This document shows, one piece after another, positions 53,896 to 63,166 of a DNA stretch of 64,000 bases. This stretch comes from Paenibacillus puerhi. Its GTDB lineage: Bacteria > Bacillota > Bacilli > Paenibacillales > NBRC-103111. The first letter of the stretch is position 1. Each line of letters opens with the position of its first letter. The position numbers and the translations under genes were made by a program. The notes under the pieces were generated by a model that did no database searches, was not told the DNA's origin, and saw only the letters and a list, made by a program, of their open reading frames with translations. Where the stretch lies: NCBI RefSeq assembly GCF_009846885.1, contig NZ_WUWM01000022.1, positions 62,001-126,000 of the forward strand. Direction: 5' to 3'.

Positions 53896-54531
53896 ATGAA
53901 CCAACATCATGTATCGAGGCCGACTTTATTGGAGGTTGGCGAATCAAGCAACTTGGCTTTGCGAATGGTGGACGCGGAAAGCAACAGCCTGCATGCGGAG
54001 CATTCCGAGTGGCTCATCGAAAGCGCCGATCCTTCTATCGTAGCGGTAGACGGAATCAGGCTCACCGGAATCAAGCCGGGCGTGACGGAGATACGGGCGA
54101 TTCCGAAGGATGGAGACCCCGGCTCGACTCGCAGCTGGACGATCCGCGTCATGGCTCAAGCGAATGCGGACCGCAAGCTGGACCTGAGCATGCGTCCCCG
54201 CCTATTGTTTTCTGCGGATGAGCTATCGGAGTTCAAGGCTCGGATCAGCCGGGAGTCGGCCAGCGGGATCGATTTCCGAAGGCTCTGGCAAAGCTATCTT
54301 CGGCAAGCGGATGAGTACGTCCTAGAATGCGGGTTCCAGGTTACATATCCGTCGGTATCTGATGTGATGGACGTTAAGCTGCCGCTTAAAGAGCCCGCTA
54401 TCATCCCGAACCCCGACGGCTACGTCGACTATCCGTACTGGACCATGTTTTCCAGAGCCGTGGAGGAGAGAATGGTTACGCTAACGACGGCCTATCTGGT
54501 CACAGGGGAGGGGCGTATGCCGAGCGGGTGA
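53896..54531 (+). CDS. Heparinase II/III family protein, N-terminal part (gene split by frameshift)
   Basis: A 211-residue frame holding a Big2-like Ig domain (PTLLEVGESSNLALRMVDAE, ADPSIVAVDGIRLTGIKPGV) and the first helices of the alpha/alpha-toroid (PRLLFSADELSEFKARISRE; VEERMVTLTTAYLVTG). It ends with an out-of-place RMPSG stop; the true continuation, YAERVKMYIRGLADFGKW, is read in the next frame from about 54516. A one-base loss in the AGGGGAGGGGC run (about 54505-54514) explains it: one more G would give GAYAERVKMY. ATG 53896 follows AAGGAGG. Either a real null mutation or an assembly error; no signal peptide is seen. Confidence 0.8.
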   Translation: MNQHHVSRPTLLEVGESSNLALRMVDAESNSLHAEHSEWLIESADPSIVAVDGIRLTGIKPGVTEIRAIPKDGDPGSTRSWTIRVMAQANADRKLDLSMRPRLLFSADELSEFKARISRESASGIDFRRLWQSYLRQADEYVLECGFQVTYPSVSDVMDVKLPLKEPAIIPNPDGYVDYPYWTMFSRAVEERMVTLTTAYLVTGEGRMPSG

Positions 54532-56390
54532 AGATGTATATACGGGGGCTTGCCGACTTTGGCAAATGGTATGAATTCGATCATCGGGGCGCGGAAGGGA
54601 ATCTAAGCAACGCCCACTTCGTGATCGGAGCGGCCACGGCTTACGACGCCATACGCGATACGCTTGCAGAGCCGGAACGGCAAGCGGCTGCAGAGGCGCT
54701 GCTAGTCTTGGGTCTTCAACCGCTGGCTATCGATATCGGCAGTACGGATATGCACAATATCATCGCAGCCAAGCAGGTGGCGATGATGTTCGGAGCGGCT
54801 GCGCTCCGTGAAGATACCCCATATGCCGCCAAGTATATGGATTCGGCTCTCAAGTATTTGCTCTCGTTCCTGGACAGGAAGGTCCTGTCCAGTCAAACGG
54901 AAGGGCTGCTGTACGACAATGTAGCTGCACGTCATATCTGGATGGCTGCGGATGTGTACGGTCGTGTAACGGGGAATCCCGTATTGTGCGAGCACCCTTA
55001 CTTGAAGGATGTGCTGCCGGAACGGTTTTTCCGTATGCTGTCTCCTGGCGGCGCGAATAGCTTTCCTAACCTGTCGGACTCCTTTCTGAAGCTGGATGTT
55101 TCCTGTATAATGTCGATGCTTGCTTCCCGTCATCTGCATCCGGTCGCTATGTGGTACCTGCAGCAGTTTGAAGCGGAACGGTCGGCGGTGCTTATGCATG
55201 TACGCCGGCTGCCCGAAGCGGTCCATCCCGATGAGTACTTTAAGGATCAGCTCTCGAAGGTGTTCCCTACGATCGGCTGGGCGTCTCTGAGAACGGGTTG
55301 GGGGCCGGGCGATCACTTGCTCTGCTTTACCTCAAGCGGGTCGGACAACGGGCATAATCACCGGGATCAGAACAATGTGGTGCTCAATGCGGCCGGCGAG
55401 TGGCTGCTCACGAACCCGGGCTACCAGGATTACGTGCCGGGTCCGAGGGCGGATTATACGACAGGCTCAGTCGGGCATAACGTCCTGCTGATCAATGGGC
55501 AGGGCCAGCCGAATTACGGCGGAGGGCAGCTTGCCGAAGCTTGGTTGTCGGCCGGCTGCGAGATTGTGCGAGGGGATGCTTCCGAAAGCTACGGGGACTT
55601 GTTGCAAAGCTTCCGCCGTTCGGTTATCCATCTGCGTCGCTCGTACTTTCTGATATGGGACGAAGCGGAGGTGCACGAGCCTCTGGATGAGCCCGAGCTG
55701 CTGTTCCATACGACGTCGGATATTTATGAGCAGAACCGGGCTTTGAAGCCGGGCGATAGCTTGCAGCGCGATGTGGCGGTCATCCGGGGGAAGCAGGCCT
55801 CTGTGCAGCTCCAAGCGATATTTCCGCTCGCATGCAGCATAAAGGTCAAGGAATACCCCGGCGCTGAGTCCTACGGACCTTACCTGACAATCGCCGGTAA
55901 GCCGGACGGCAGCACCGGCAAGCAGCTGGTTACGCTTCTCAAGCCTTCTGCCACAGGGGAGACGATAGCGGTTGCCGACCGAACCATCCTTGAAGAGTCG
56001 AGGACGCTGGCGATGACCCTGCGGGAGGACGGAGGCTATGAGGATGTGGTGCTGCTGCAACCGTCAAGCCCTGGCGTTAGGCAGGGCGCTCCCTATCGAG
56101 GCTGTCTGCTTCAAGGCCGTATGTGCTGGTTGTCCTACCTATCAGATGTAAGCGCTTCTTTACGGCTCGCGCAAGCGGCGGCATGGGCAGCAGTGGAATG
56201 GAAGGTTGATTCCGTCTTAGAGTTCCGGTCCGATCAGCCGGCCAATCTTCTCATCGATTGGGAGGCGGAGGAATGGATCATACAGAACGTCCAGAACAGG
56301 GAGATTACGATCAGGCTTGAAATGGCAGGTGCAGAGGAGCAAGTAAGGACGCTGCCCCCCGGCGAGCATAGGTTGGCCTGGCCTGTATAA
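54528..56390 (+). CDS. Heparinase II/III family protein, C-terminal part (gene split by frameshift)
   Basis: A 620-residue frame starting at a GTG that is probably an internal codon. It contains the rest of the toroid (STDMHNIIAAKQVAMMFGAA, SQTEGLLYDNVAARHIWMAA) and the heparinase C-terminal sandwich with the metal/active-site motif NGHNHRDQNNVVLNAAGEWL followed by NPGYQDY (near residue 274), closer to the classic H-x-H-x-D form than in the two large paralogs. No AAGGAGG-like site precedes the GTG, so translation without the upstream part would be poor. Domain order fits a single ~830-residue enzyme of uronate-polysaccharide elimination. Confidence 0.82.
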   Translation: MKMYIRGLADFGKWYEFDHRGAEGNLSNAHFVIGAATAYDAIRDTLAEPERQAAAEALLVLGLQPLAIDIGSTDMHNIIAAKQVAMMFGAAALREDTPYAAKYMDSALKYLLSFLDRKVLSSQTEGLLYDNVAARHIWMAADVYGRVTGNPVLCEHPYLKDVLPERFFRMLSPGGANSFPNLSDSFLKLDVSCIMSMLASRHLHPVAMWYLQQFEAERSAVLMHVRRLPEAVHPDEYFKDQLSKVFPTIGWASLRTGWGPGDHLLCFTSSGSDNGHNHRDQNNVVLNAAGEWLLTNPGYQDYVPGPRADYTTGSVGHNVLLINGQGQPNYGGGQLAEAWLSAGCEIVRGDASESYGDLLQSFRRSVIHLRRSYFLIWDEAEVHEPLDEPELLFHTTSDIYEQNRALKPGDSLQRDVAVIRGKQASVQLQAIFPLACSIKVKEYPGAESYGPYLTIAGKPDGSTGKQLVTLLKPSATGETIAVADRTILEESRTLAMTLREDGGYEDVVLLQPSSPGVRQGAPYRGCLLQGRMCWLSYLSDVSASLRLAQAAAWAAVEWKVDSVLEFRSDQPANLLIDWEAEEWIIQNVQNREITIRLEMAGAEEQVRTLPPGEHRLAWPV

Positions 56391-56413
56391 GGAAAGAAGA
56401 GAGGGATGAGTCT

Positions 56414-57412
56414 TTGAATACCGCAATAGGACAGCCTGCAACGAATCAGCAAGACGAACCGGCTCCGAAGATGGCCTTACTTCCGCGCACGACAGAGGGA
56501 AGAGGCAGACGCATCAGAGCCAGGCTTTGGAAGGACCGTTATATTTATGTGCTGCTAGCGCCCGGCCTGCTTTATTTTATCCTGTACCGGTACGTTCCGA
56601 TGCTCGGCATCACGATAGCATTTAAGGAGTACAGTCCATTTCTGGGCATGGCGGACAGTCCGTGGGTGGGGCTGCAAAACTTCGCGCGTATTTTTGAGGA
56701 CTCTGAGGTTATAAGGGTGCTCTGGAATACGCTGGTCATCTCGGCGCTGCAGATCGTGTTTGCCTTCCCTGCTCCGATTGTACTGGCAGTGATGCTGAAT
56801 GAAGTAACCCGCTCTTCAATCAAAAGGGTCATGCAGTCCATTATTTATTTGCCGCATTTTTTGTCCTGGGTCGTCGTTGTCGGGATCGTGACTATTTTTT
56901 TCCGAAATGAAGGGCTGGTCAATGATGTTCTCATCCATGCGATGGGTGCGGAGCAGACGATTCCCTTCCTGACGAACCCCGACTATTTCCGAGCATTTCT
57001 GGTAGCGGAGGTCATCTGGAAGGAAGCGGGCTGGGGCACGATCATTTTCTTGGCGGCCCTTGCGGGGGTAAATCCCGCGCTCTATGAAGCAGCCGTGATG
57101 GATGGAGCAAGCCGAATGCGTCAAATCTGGCATATTACGCTCCCTGCGATCCGCAGTACGATTATCATTCTGCTCATTATCCGGCTTGGGGATGTGCTGG
57201 AGGTCGGATTTGAACAGGTGTTCCTGCAGCTCAATCCGTTCAATATGGAAATCGGCAATACGCTGGACACCTTTGTCTATTACAAAGGGATTCAGCAATC
57301 CGACTACAGTTTGTCGACGGCAGTCGGGGTCTTTAAGGGACTTGTCGGCCTGGTGCTGGTCATCGGGGCCAATAAGCTGGCCAAGCGATTTGGCGAGCAG
57401 GGCGTTTATTAA
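56414..57412 (+). CDS. ABC transporter permease (LplB type), importer 2
   Basis: A 332-residue CUT1 permease: LLAPGLLYFILYRYVPMLGI, TIAFKEYSPFLGM, the EAA loop ALYEAAVMDGASRMRQIWHI followed by TLPAIRS, and NTLDTFVYYKGIQQSDYSLS with AVGVFKGLVGLVLVIGANKL at the end. Start TTG 56414 follows AGAGGGATGAG. It is the partner of the YtcP permease 33 bases downstream (57446). Organised exactly like importer 1, again without an ATPase gene. Confidence 0.94.
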   Translation: MNTAIGQPATNQQDEPAPKMALLPRTTEGRGRRIRARLWKDRYIYVLLAPGLLYFILYRYVPMLGITIAFKEYSPFLGMADSPWVGLQNFARIFEDSEVIRVLWNTLVISALQIVFAFPAPIVLAVMLNEVTRSSIKRVMQSIIYLPHFLSWVVVVGIVTIFFRNEGLVNDVLIHAMGAEQTIPFLTNPDYFRAFLVAEVIWKEAGWGTIIFLAALAGVNPALYEAAVMDGASRMRQIWHITLPAIRSTIIILLIIRLGDVLEVGFEQVFLQLNPFNMEIGNTLDTFVYYKGIQQSDYSLSTAVGVFKGLVGLVLVIGANKLAKRFGEQGVY

Positions 57413-57445
57413 GGCATGCTAGGAAAGCTTGAAGGAGTGAAACCC

Positions 57446-58315
57446 TTGAACCACAAAACGAGGTTCGACCGGCTGTTCGACGCCGTAAATATAACGATCC
57501 TGATTCTGATCTCCTGTGTGATGCTGTTTCCTTTCTTGTACTTGTTCTCCGTATCGTTCTCGTCCTATGAGGACTTTCTGGGCAGCAAGCTGCTGCTTTG
57601 GCCGTCTACATGGACGACCGATGCGTACTCTTATATTTTGGAGTCGAAGGCGTTTCGCCGTTCGCTGATGAACACGGTGCTAGTGACCGTCCTCGGCACG
57701 ACCGTCAACCTGTTTTTTACGGCAACGATGGCCTACGCGCTATCCCGTCCGATTATCGGTCAGAAGACCGTCATGTTCATGGTCGTCTTCACCTTGCTGT
57801 TCTCCGCAGGGATGATCCCTACTTACCTGGTTGTCAAAGAAACCGGCTTGCTCGATTCGATATGGTCCCTGATTCTGCCGGTGGCGATTACGCCCTTCAA
57901 TCTGATCGTCATGAGGCAGTTTTTCATTAATATCCCCGATGACTTGACGGAGGCGGGCATTATCGACGGAGCCAATGAGCTGCAAATCTTCTCTCGCATC
58001 ATTCTGCCTTTATCCAAGCCTTCGCTGGCCGCTTTCAGCTTATTCTACGCGGTCACGCACTGGAACAATTACTTTGCTCCGATCCTGTACATCAATGATT
58101 CGGAGAAATGGACGATCCAGGTTATTTTGCGGCAAATTGTCGTGATGGGCGAGTCGACGGCTACGCTGGCGGACTCCTTCGTGGAGAATCCTCCTCCTCC
58201 GGAGACGATCCAGATGGCCGCGATCCTGCTCGCCACGCTGCCGATTCTGCTGGTGTATCCGTTCCTGCAGAAGCATTTTGCCAAGGGTGTGATGCTCGGC
58301 GCCGTCAAGGGCTGA
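57446..58315 (+). CDS. ABC transporter permease (YtcP type), importer 2
   Basis: A 289-residue six-helix CUT1 permease: VTLLFSAGMIPTYLV-type segment (LLFSAGMIPTYLVVKETGLL), the EAA loop DDLTEAGIIDGANELQIFSR followed by IILPLSKPSLAAFSLF, and the constant C-terminus LLVYPFLQKHFAKGVMLGAV. TTG 57446 is chosen because AAGGAG lies eight bases upstream; an ATG at 57416 would add ten residues (LGKLEGVKP) whose coding region contains that site. Confidence 0.93.
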   Translation: MNHKTRFDRLFDAVNITILILISCVMLFPFLYLFSVSFSSYEDFLGSKLLLWPSTWTTDAYSYILESKAFRRSLMNTVLVTVLGTTVNLFFTATMAYALSRPIIGQKTVMFMVVFTLLFSAGMIPTYLVVKETGLLDSIWSLILPVAITPFNLIVMRQFFINIPDDLTEAGIIDGANELQIFSRIILPLSKPSLAAFSLFYAVTHWNNYFAPILYINDSEKWTIQVILRQIVVMGESTATLADSFVENPPPPETIQMAAILLATLPILLVYPFLQKHFAKGVMLGAVKG

Positions 58316-58415
58316 TCCTGGTAGACCCGGCCGGTGCAGACAGAGGCAGGCAGATTTATCCCAAAAGGTGTTTCTAGTTTCATCCCAATAAACCTAACAA
58401 AACGGGGGTAAAATC

Positions 58416-59996
58416 ATGAATAAAAAACGTTCTGTATTAACAACGGTGGCAGCGCTTCTTGCCGTAGGTACAGCCGCTTGTTCACAGAAGGAAGCGACTC
58501 CGCCTGCAACCGGGACGCCCGAGGCGGGCGGAGCACCAGCCACCTACACGATCACCGCGCTTGACTACCGGTACGGAGATCCGCCTCCAAGCGATGGCCC
58601 AGGGCTGAAGATGATCAACGAGCGCTTTCATATCGACTACAAGATCACATTCGTTCCGAATACGGCTTATGACGAGAAGATCAACGCGACCTTTGCTTCG
58701 GGAGATATTCCCGATATGGTCGGCTTTATGTCCACCGATCTGAAAAACCGCTACAGCAAGTTCGCCAAGCAGGGCGCTTTCCTGGCCCTGGACGATTACA
58801 TCAAGGACTATCCGTCCCTGAAGGTGGTACCGGACTTTGTTTGGGATTCGATGAGAGTCAATGGGAAAATTTACGCCATTCCGCAATACTCGCCCAAATA
58901 CCAGACCGTAACGGTCATTCGCAAGGATTGGCTGGATGCCCTGGGGCTCAAGGTGCCGACGAATTATGAGGAGCTCAAGCAGGTAGCAATCGCCTTTACG
59001 AAACAGGATCCGGATAAGAACGGCAAAGCCGACACCTACGGCATGGCGATGGGTCTGGACATTAATCCGAACTACAACCAGGGACCGTACTGGGACCCGG
59101 ATGCCTGGTACCATAAAAATGCGGCCGGAGACTTCATCCCTGGCATCATCGGGCCGGGACGAAAGGAAACCGTCCAGATGATGGCCGACCTGTATAAGGA
59201 GGGGGCGATCACCAAGGACTATGCCGTTCTGAACTGGGCCGATACGAATAAAGAGTTTTATTCCGGCAAGGCCGGGATCTTCATCGGGACGCCTCGCGGG
59301 ATGTCCCAGGCTTACATGGACGGCCTGCTGAAAATTCATCCGAATGCCCAGTTCGTGCATCTGGCGCCTTTCACGGATGCGTATGGCAATAGCGGGCTCC
59401 AATCGGGCGTCGGCTATAACGGCATGGTCGTGCTGAGCGCCAAGCTGGCCAAAGAACCGGAGAAGCTGAAGCGGATCTTCGAGCTTCACGAATTCGGCCG
59501 CAAGTTCTATGCAGATGCGGATAAAAATGAGAAAAATGCCGATTTTGACTGGTGGTCCGGCAAGGTTGGCACAGGCTATACGATGGAAAATGGCGTTCCG
59601 GTCAACGCTAAGAATTTTGCCTCCGACGGACTGGCGCCATCGACTTATTTCGTGGACAACGCCAGCTGGGCAGCCAAGGATACCGACGTGAATTATGCGA
59701 GCACGTACCAAACGAAGCCCTTGGTCGATCTGGTAAAAGGCATCGAGGAGATGTATAAAACAACCAAGCTGTATGCGAACCCGATCAATGGATTGGATTC
59801 TCCGGCCGATGTGGCGAAGGGTGCCGAGCTTAAAAAATATGTGATGAACGAGCAGGTCAAGATGATTGCGGGCAACCGTCCGGTATCGGATTGGGATAAG
59901 CTTGTCCAGGAGTATATGGATAAGGGCGGCGCAGATATCGTCAAGGAATACAACGCGAATATCAAAAACAAGGATCCCAAGGCTTTGTTTAAATAG
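58416..59996 (+). CDS. Extracellular solute-binding lipoprotein, importer 2
   Basis: A 526-residue family 1 substrate-binding lipoprotein. The signal peptide ends with the lipobox VGTAAC (Cys22). The mature part starts with TITALDYRYGDPPPSDGPGL and shows the usual SBP_bac_1 lobes (FVPNTAYDEKINATFASGDI; VRVNGKIYAIPQYSPKYQTV-type hinge; WDALGLKVPTNYEELKQVAI). ATG 58416 follows ACGGGGGT. It delivers a saccharide to importer 2; substrate is likely the polymer cleaved by the neighbouring heparinase. A terminator follows. Confidence 0.93.
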   Translation: MNKKRSVLTTVAALLAVGTAACSQKEATPPATGTPEAGGAPATYTITALDYRYGDPPPSDGPGLKMINERFHIDYKITFVPNTAYDEKINATFASGDIPDMVGFMSTDLKNRYSKFAKQGAFLALDDYIKDYPSLKVVPDFVWDSMRVNGKIYAIPQYSPKYQTVTVIRKDWLDALGLKVPTNYEELKQVAIAFTKQDPDKNGKADTYGMAMGLDINPNYNQGPYWDPDAWYHKNAAGDFIPGIIGPGRKETVQMMADLYKEGAITKDYAVLNWADTNKEFYSGKAGIFIGTPRGMSQAYMDGLLKIHPNAQFVHLAPFTDAYGNSGLQSGVGYNGMVVLSAKLAKEPEKLKRIFELHEFGRKFYADADKNEKNADFDWWSGKVGTGYTMENGVPVNAKNFASDGLAPSTYFVDNASWAAKDTDVNYASTYQTKPLVDLVKGIEEMYKTTKLYANPINGLDSPADVAKGAELKKYVMNEQVKMIAGNRPVSDWDKLVQEYMDKGGADIVKEYNANIKNKDPKALFK

Positions 59997-60014
59997 CAGG
60001 ATAACAGAAACCTC

Positions 60015-60040
60015 AAAGGGGCGGCAGGCCCCTTTTCTTT
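60015..60040 (+). terminator. Intrinsic terminator after importer 2
   Basis: AAAGGGGC pairs with GCCCCTTT around GGCAG, followed by TCTTTTT. It divides the transporter genes from the deacetylase-like gene, whose own promoter is not obvious in the 60-base gap; partial read-through is likely. Confidence 0.82.
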
Positions 60041-60096
60041 TTATCAGATTAACCTATTGACTACAGAGAGCAAGCTTTACGACAGGAGTGAGACCC

Positions 60097-61842
60097 ATGA
60101 CAAACATCGCGAAAATCGGAATTTGGCTCGACCCGGATCCTTCGGAGAGAAGATGGCGGTATGGTCAAAATGTATTCGAGCTTTACCTGGAAGAGGTGCT
60201 GGCCCATGCGGGTCTTCCTTTTCAAAGGCTGGAAAGTCAGGAGTCGCTGCAGGCCTTCAAGCCCGATGTGCTGCTTGTAGCGCTTAGCGACGAGCGAGAC
60301 AGCTCCATCCAGCAGCTCCAGGACTACGTCCGCAAGGGCGGGACACTGATCTCTTATGCCGGATTGAACCGGATGGCCGGCAGTCTGGGCTGCACGGAGA
60401 CGGTTAGCAAGGAAGCCGTCTATGCCGAGCTGCCGACAACCGGTACGGCCGCCGACGGCTATCCGCTTCGCGCGCTGGGAGCGAAGTCGTGGCATGCTTC
60501 GGCAGGCGCGGACTCCGCTGCTGCCAACGCTAAGGCTGTAGGGAGCCTTCGCTCAGGCTCTGCCGATGGTCCGGTCACCGGAGCCGCTTATCTGGAGTTT
60601 GCCTTGGGGGAAGGGAAGCTCATCCGGTGGAATGTGAATATTCCCGAGACGATCGTCATGCTGCAGCAAGGCGGAGGACCGGTCTATGAGGATGGCATCC
60701 CCGCGCCGGATGGAAGCGGTAATTTGGACGAGGGCATCTTGAAGGCGGACGACCGCTGCGAGCTGGACTGGACGCTTGACCGGAGAACGACGTCTACCGG
60801 CATGGCTTACTACGCCGTTCCGTATGCGGATCTGTGGCGCGAGCTGCTGATTGAACAGATTATTCGAGAGGCTGCGGACCGGGGGCTTGCGGTTCCCTTC
60901 ATCGATTATTGGCCGGATGGCATCGAGCAGGTAGCGATGATCTCTCACGACAGCGACCTCAACATCGACGAGTCGGCGCTGGTTACGCTCGATGTTCTGA
61001 AGGAATCCGGAGTGACATCGACGTGGTGCATGATCGAGCCGGGTTATTCATCCGAGGTGTATGACCGGGTCAAAGCGGAGGGACATGAGCTGGCTTTCCA
61101 CTACAATGCGCTGGAAAAAGAGAACGGCGTGTGGAGCAAGGAAGAGTTCGACCGGCAACTGGCCTTTATCCAATCGACCACCGGCGAGGAAATCGTATCC
61201 AATAAAAATCATTACACCCGCTACGAGGGCTGGGGAGAATTGTTCGAGTGGTGCGAAGCCGCAGGGATCGAGAGCGACCAAACCCGCGGACCTAGCAAGA
61301 AAGGGAATATCGGCTTTCCCTTCGGCACCTGCCATCCGTATTACCCGGTAGCCTGGGCGGATGAGCGCAACCGGAGGTATGCGGTTCTGGAGATCGGATT
61401 CCTGACGCAGGATCTGGAGCACAGCTCGCTGGCGGATCTGTCGGTCGTGGCTCCGTTTCTGGAGCAGGTCGGCCGGGTTCGGGGCGTCGCCCACTTCCTC
61501 TTCCATCAGACGCATATTTTGCAGCAGCCGAAGGTACGAGATGCCATTCGCGAGGTGATCCGGCTGGCGAAGGAGCAGGGCTTTGTTTTCTGGACCGGGA
61601 AGCAGATTGCCCGCTGGGAGCAGTCCAGGAGGGCGGCGCGGATCGGCACGGATTCGATGGGTCGTCCGGTGCTGGAGCAACTGCCGGCAGGAGGGGTCTT
61701 GCGGATCAGCGTGCCCCGGCAGGATGGGCGGCAGGCGCAAGGCGCGGTGAAGCGCTTCGGTTTCCCGTGCGTCAAGTGGACGCCGGAGAGCGCCCGGACC
61801 GATCAGGCTCCAGCCGCAGCATGCGTCAAAACCAAGCGTTGA
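60097..61842 (+). CDS. Two-domain protein: amidotransferase-like N-terminus and polysaccharide-deacetylase-like C-terminus
   Basis: A 581-residue protein with no signal peptide. The N-terminal ~180 residues (KIGIWLDPDPSERRWRYGQN; QDYVRKGGTLISYAGLNRMA) resemble the class I amidotransferase-like domains of ThuA/beta-galactosidase type, without catalytic Cys. The C-terminal region (about 270-520) shows a NodB-like barrel: VAMISHDSDLNIDESALVTL, HELAFHYNALEKENGVWSKE and VAHFLFHQTHILQQP, with His/Asp residues placed for a metal site. ATG 60097 follows AGGAG at eight bases. Its intracellular location argues for removal of an acetyl or other group from an imported oligosaccharide; activity is inferred. 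Confidence 0.75.
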   Translation: MTNIAKIGIWLDPDPSERRWRYGQNVFELYLEEVLAHAGLPFQRLESQESLQAFKPDVLLVALSDERDSSIQQLQDYVRKGGTLISYAGLNRMAGSLGCTETVSKEAVYAELPTTGTAADGYPLRALGAKSWHASAGADSAAANAKAVGSLRSGSADGPVTGAAYLEFALGEGKLIRWNVNIPETIVMLQQGGGPVYEDGIPAPDGSGNLDEGILKADDRCELDWTLDRRTTSTGMAYYAVPYADLWRELLIEQIIREAADRGLAVPFIDYWPDGIEQVAMISHDSDLNIDESALVTLDVLKESGVTSTWCMIEPGYSSEVYDRVKAEGHELAFHYNALEKENGVWSKEEFDRQLAFIQSTTGEEIVSNKNHYTRYEGWGELFEWCEAAGIESDQTRGPSKKGNIGFPFGTCHPYYPVAWADERNRRYAVLEIGFLTQDLEHSSLADLSVVAPFLEQVGRVRGVAHFLFHQTHILQQPKVRDAIREVIRLAKEQGFVFWTGKQIARWEQSRRAARIGTDSMGRPVLEQLPAGGVLRISVPRQDGRQAQGAVKRFGFPCVKWTPESARTDQAPAAACVKTKR

Positions 61843-61856
61843 GAGGAGATCACGGT

Positions 61857-63092
61857 ATGGAAGCATTAGCGATTCGTGGAGGCGTGCCAGTCAAGTCGGG
61901 CCCCTTCGGAACCGGTAAGCGGTTTGGCTCGGAAGAGGCGGAGCAGCTGCTGGAGGCACTGGAACAAAATACGTTGTTTTATCACTTTGGCGGCAAGGTA
62001 AAGCAATTTCTGAACGACTTTAACGAAATGTACGGCGTAACCTATAGCGTAGCAACCTCGTCTGGCACTGCCGCCCTTCATGTGGCAATGGGGGCGGCGG
62101 GCGTGACGGTCGGGGATGAGGTGATCACGAGTCCGATTACGGATCAAGGCACGCTGGTCGGTATTCTGTATCAAAATGCGATTCCCGTCTTTGCCGATCT
62201 GGAGCCCGATACGTACAACATGGACCCTCGTTCGATCGAATCGCGGATCACGGAGAGGACGAAAGCGATCGTCGTCGTTCATCTCACCGGCAATCCGTGC
62301 GACATGGACCCGATCATGGACCTAGCAAGACGGCATAACCTTAAAGTGATCGAGGATTGCGCTCAAGCTTACCTGACCCGCTATAAGGGAAGGCTCGTCG
62401 GAACGATCGGCGATTACGGCTGCTTCAGCACCAATGATTTCAAGCATATATCGACGGGTGATGGCGGCATCGTGACGGTGAACTCGGGGGAGGAAGCCGA
62501 CTACCATACGGCCCATGCGTTTGCCGATAAAAACTACCGGAGGTTCGGTACTACGGTTCAGCGCGATCTGCATGCCGTCGCTCCGAATTACCGGATGACG
62601 GAGCTGCAGGGCGCCGTAGGCATCGCGCAGCTGAAGAAGCTGGAGTGGATCTGCTCCAGCCGGACCCGCACCGGAGACCGGATTACAGAAGGCTTGTCGG
62701 GGCATCCGGGCATCCTCCCGCCCCGTGTCGACCCGGGGAACGTATGCACCTACTGGTTCTACATGCTGCGTCTGGACGGTTCGCAGCTGACCTGCACCCG
62801 GGACGAATTTTGCGAGGCGCTGCTTGCCGAAGGCATTCCGAACCGGGCCGGATATATCCCGGATGTCTGCTACATGCAGCCGATCTTCCAGGAAAAGCAG
62901 GCTTACCCGGGCAGTCATTTTCCCTTCGAGCTGAGCGACGCAACGTATGAGCGGGGACTTTGTCCGACCGCCGAGCGCATCCTGCAGACGGCAGTTCAAA
63001 TCCCGATCAGCGAATTTTATTCGGATCAGGATGTGGACGATATTGTTAGGGCTGTCCGCAAGGTAGCGGACTTTTATCTGAAGCGTTCTTGA
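61857..63092 (+). CDS. DegT/DnrJ/EryC1/StrS-family PLP aminotransferase-like protein
   Basis: A 411-residue fold type I PLP protein of the sugar-aminotransferase family. Marks: YSVATSSGTAALHVAMGAAG for the phosphate loop, DQGTLVGILYQNAIPVFADL, LKVIEDCAQAY with Asp167, and the PLP-lysine segment CFSTNDFKHISTGDGGIVTV with Lys196. The lysine is present, so it should be catalytic: amination or dehydration of a keto-sugar. Such enzymes usually make aminosugars, so a catabolic operon is an unusual home. ATG 61857 follows GAGAGGAG; it lies 14 bases after the deacetylase-like gene. Confidence 0.9.
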   Translation: MEALAIRGGVPVKSGPFGTGKRFGSEEAEQLLEALEQNTLFYHFGGKVKQFLNDFNEMYGVTYSVATSSGTAALHVAMGAAGVTVGDEVITSPITDQGTLVGILYQNAIPVFADLEPDTYNMDPRSIESRITERTKAIVVVHLTGNPCDMDPIMDLARRHNLKVIEDCAQAYLTRYKGRLVGTIGDYGCFSTNDFKHISTGDGGIVTVNSGEEADYHTAHAFADKNYRRFGTTVQRDLHAVAPNYRMTELQGAVGIAQLKKLEWICSSRTRTGDRITEGLSGHPGILPPRVDPGNVCTYWFYMLRLDGSQLTCTRDEFCEALLAEGIPNRAGYIPDVCYMQPIFQEKQAYPGSHFPFELSDATYERGLCPTAERILQTAVQIPISEFYSDQDVDDIVRAVRKVADFYLKRS

Positions 63093-63166
63093 CGCGGGGG
63101 TTCAGCTCCAGGCTTTTCTTAGAAAGCTGGCTAGATGGTATGATGGATGGGAAAGGAGGTGGCCGC

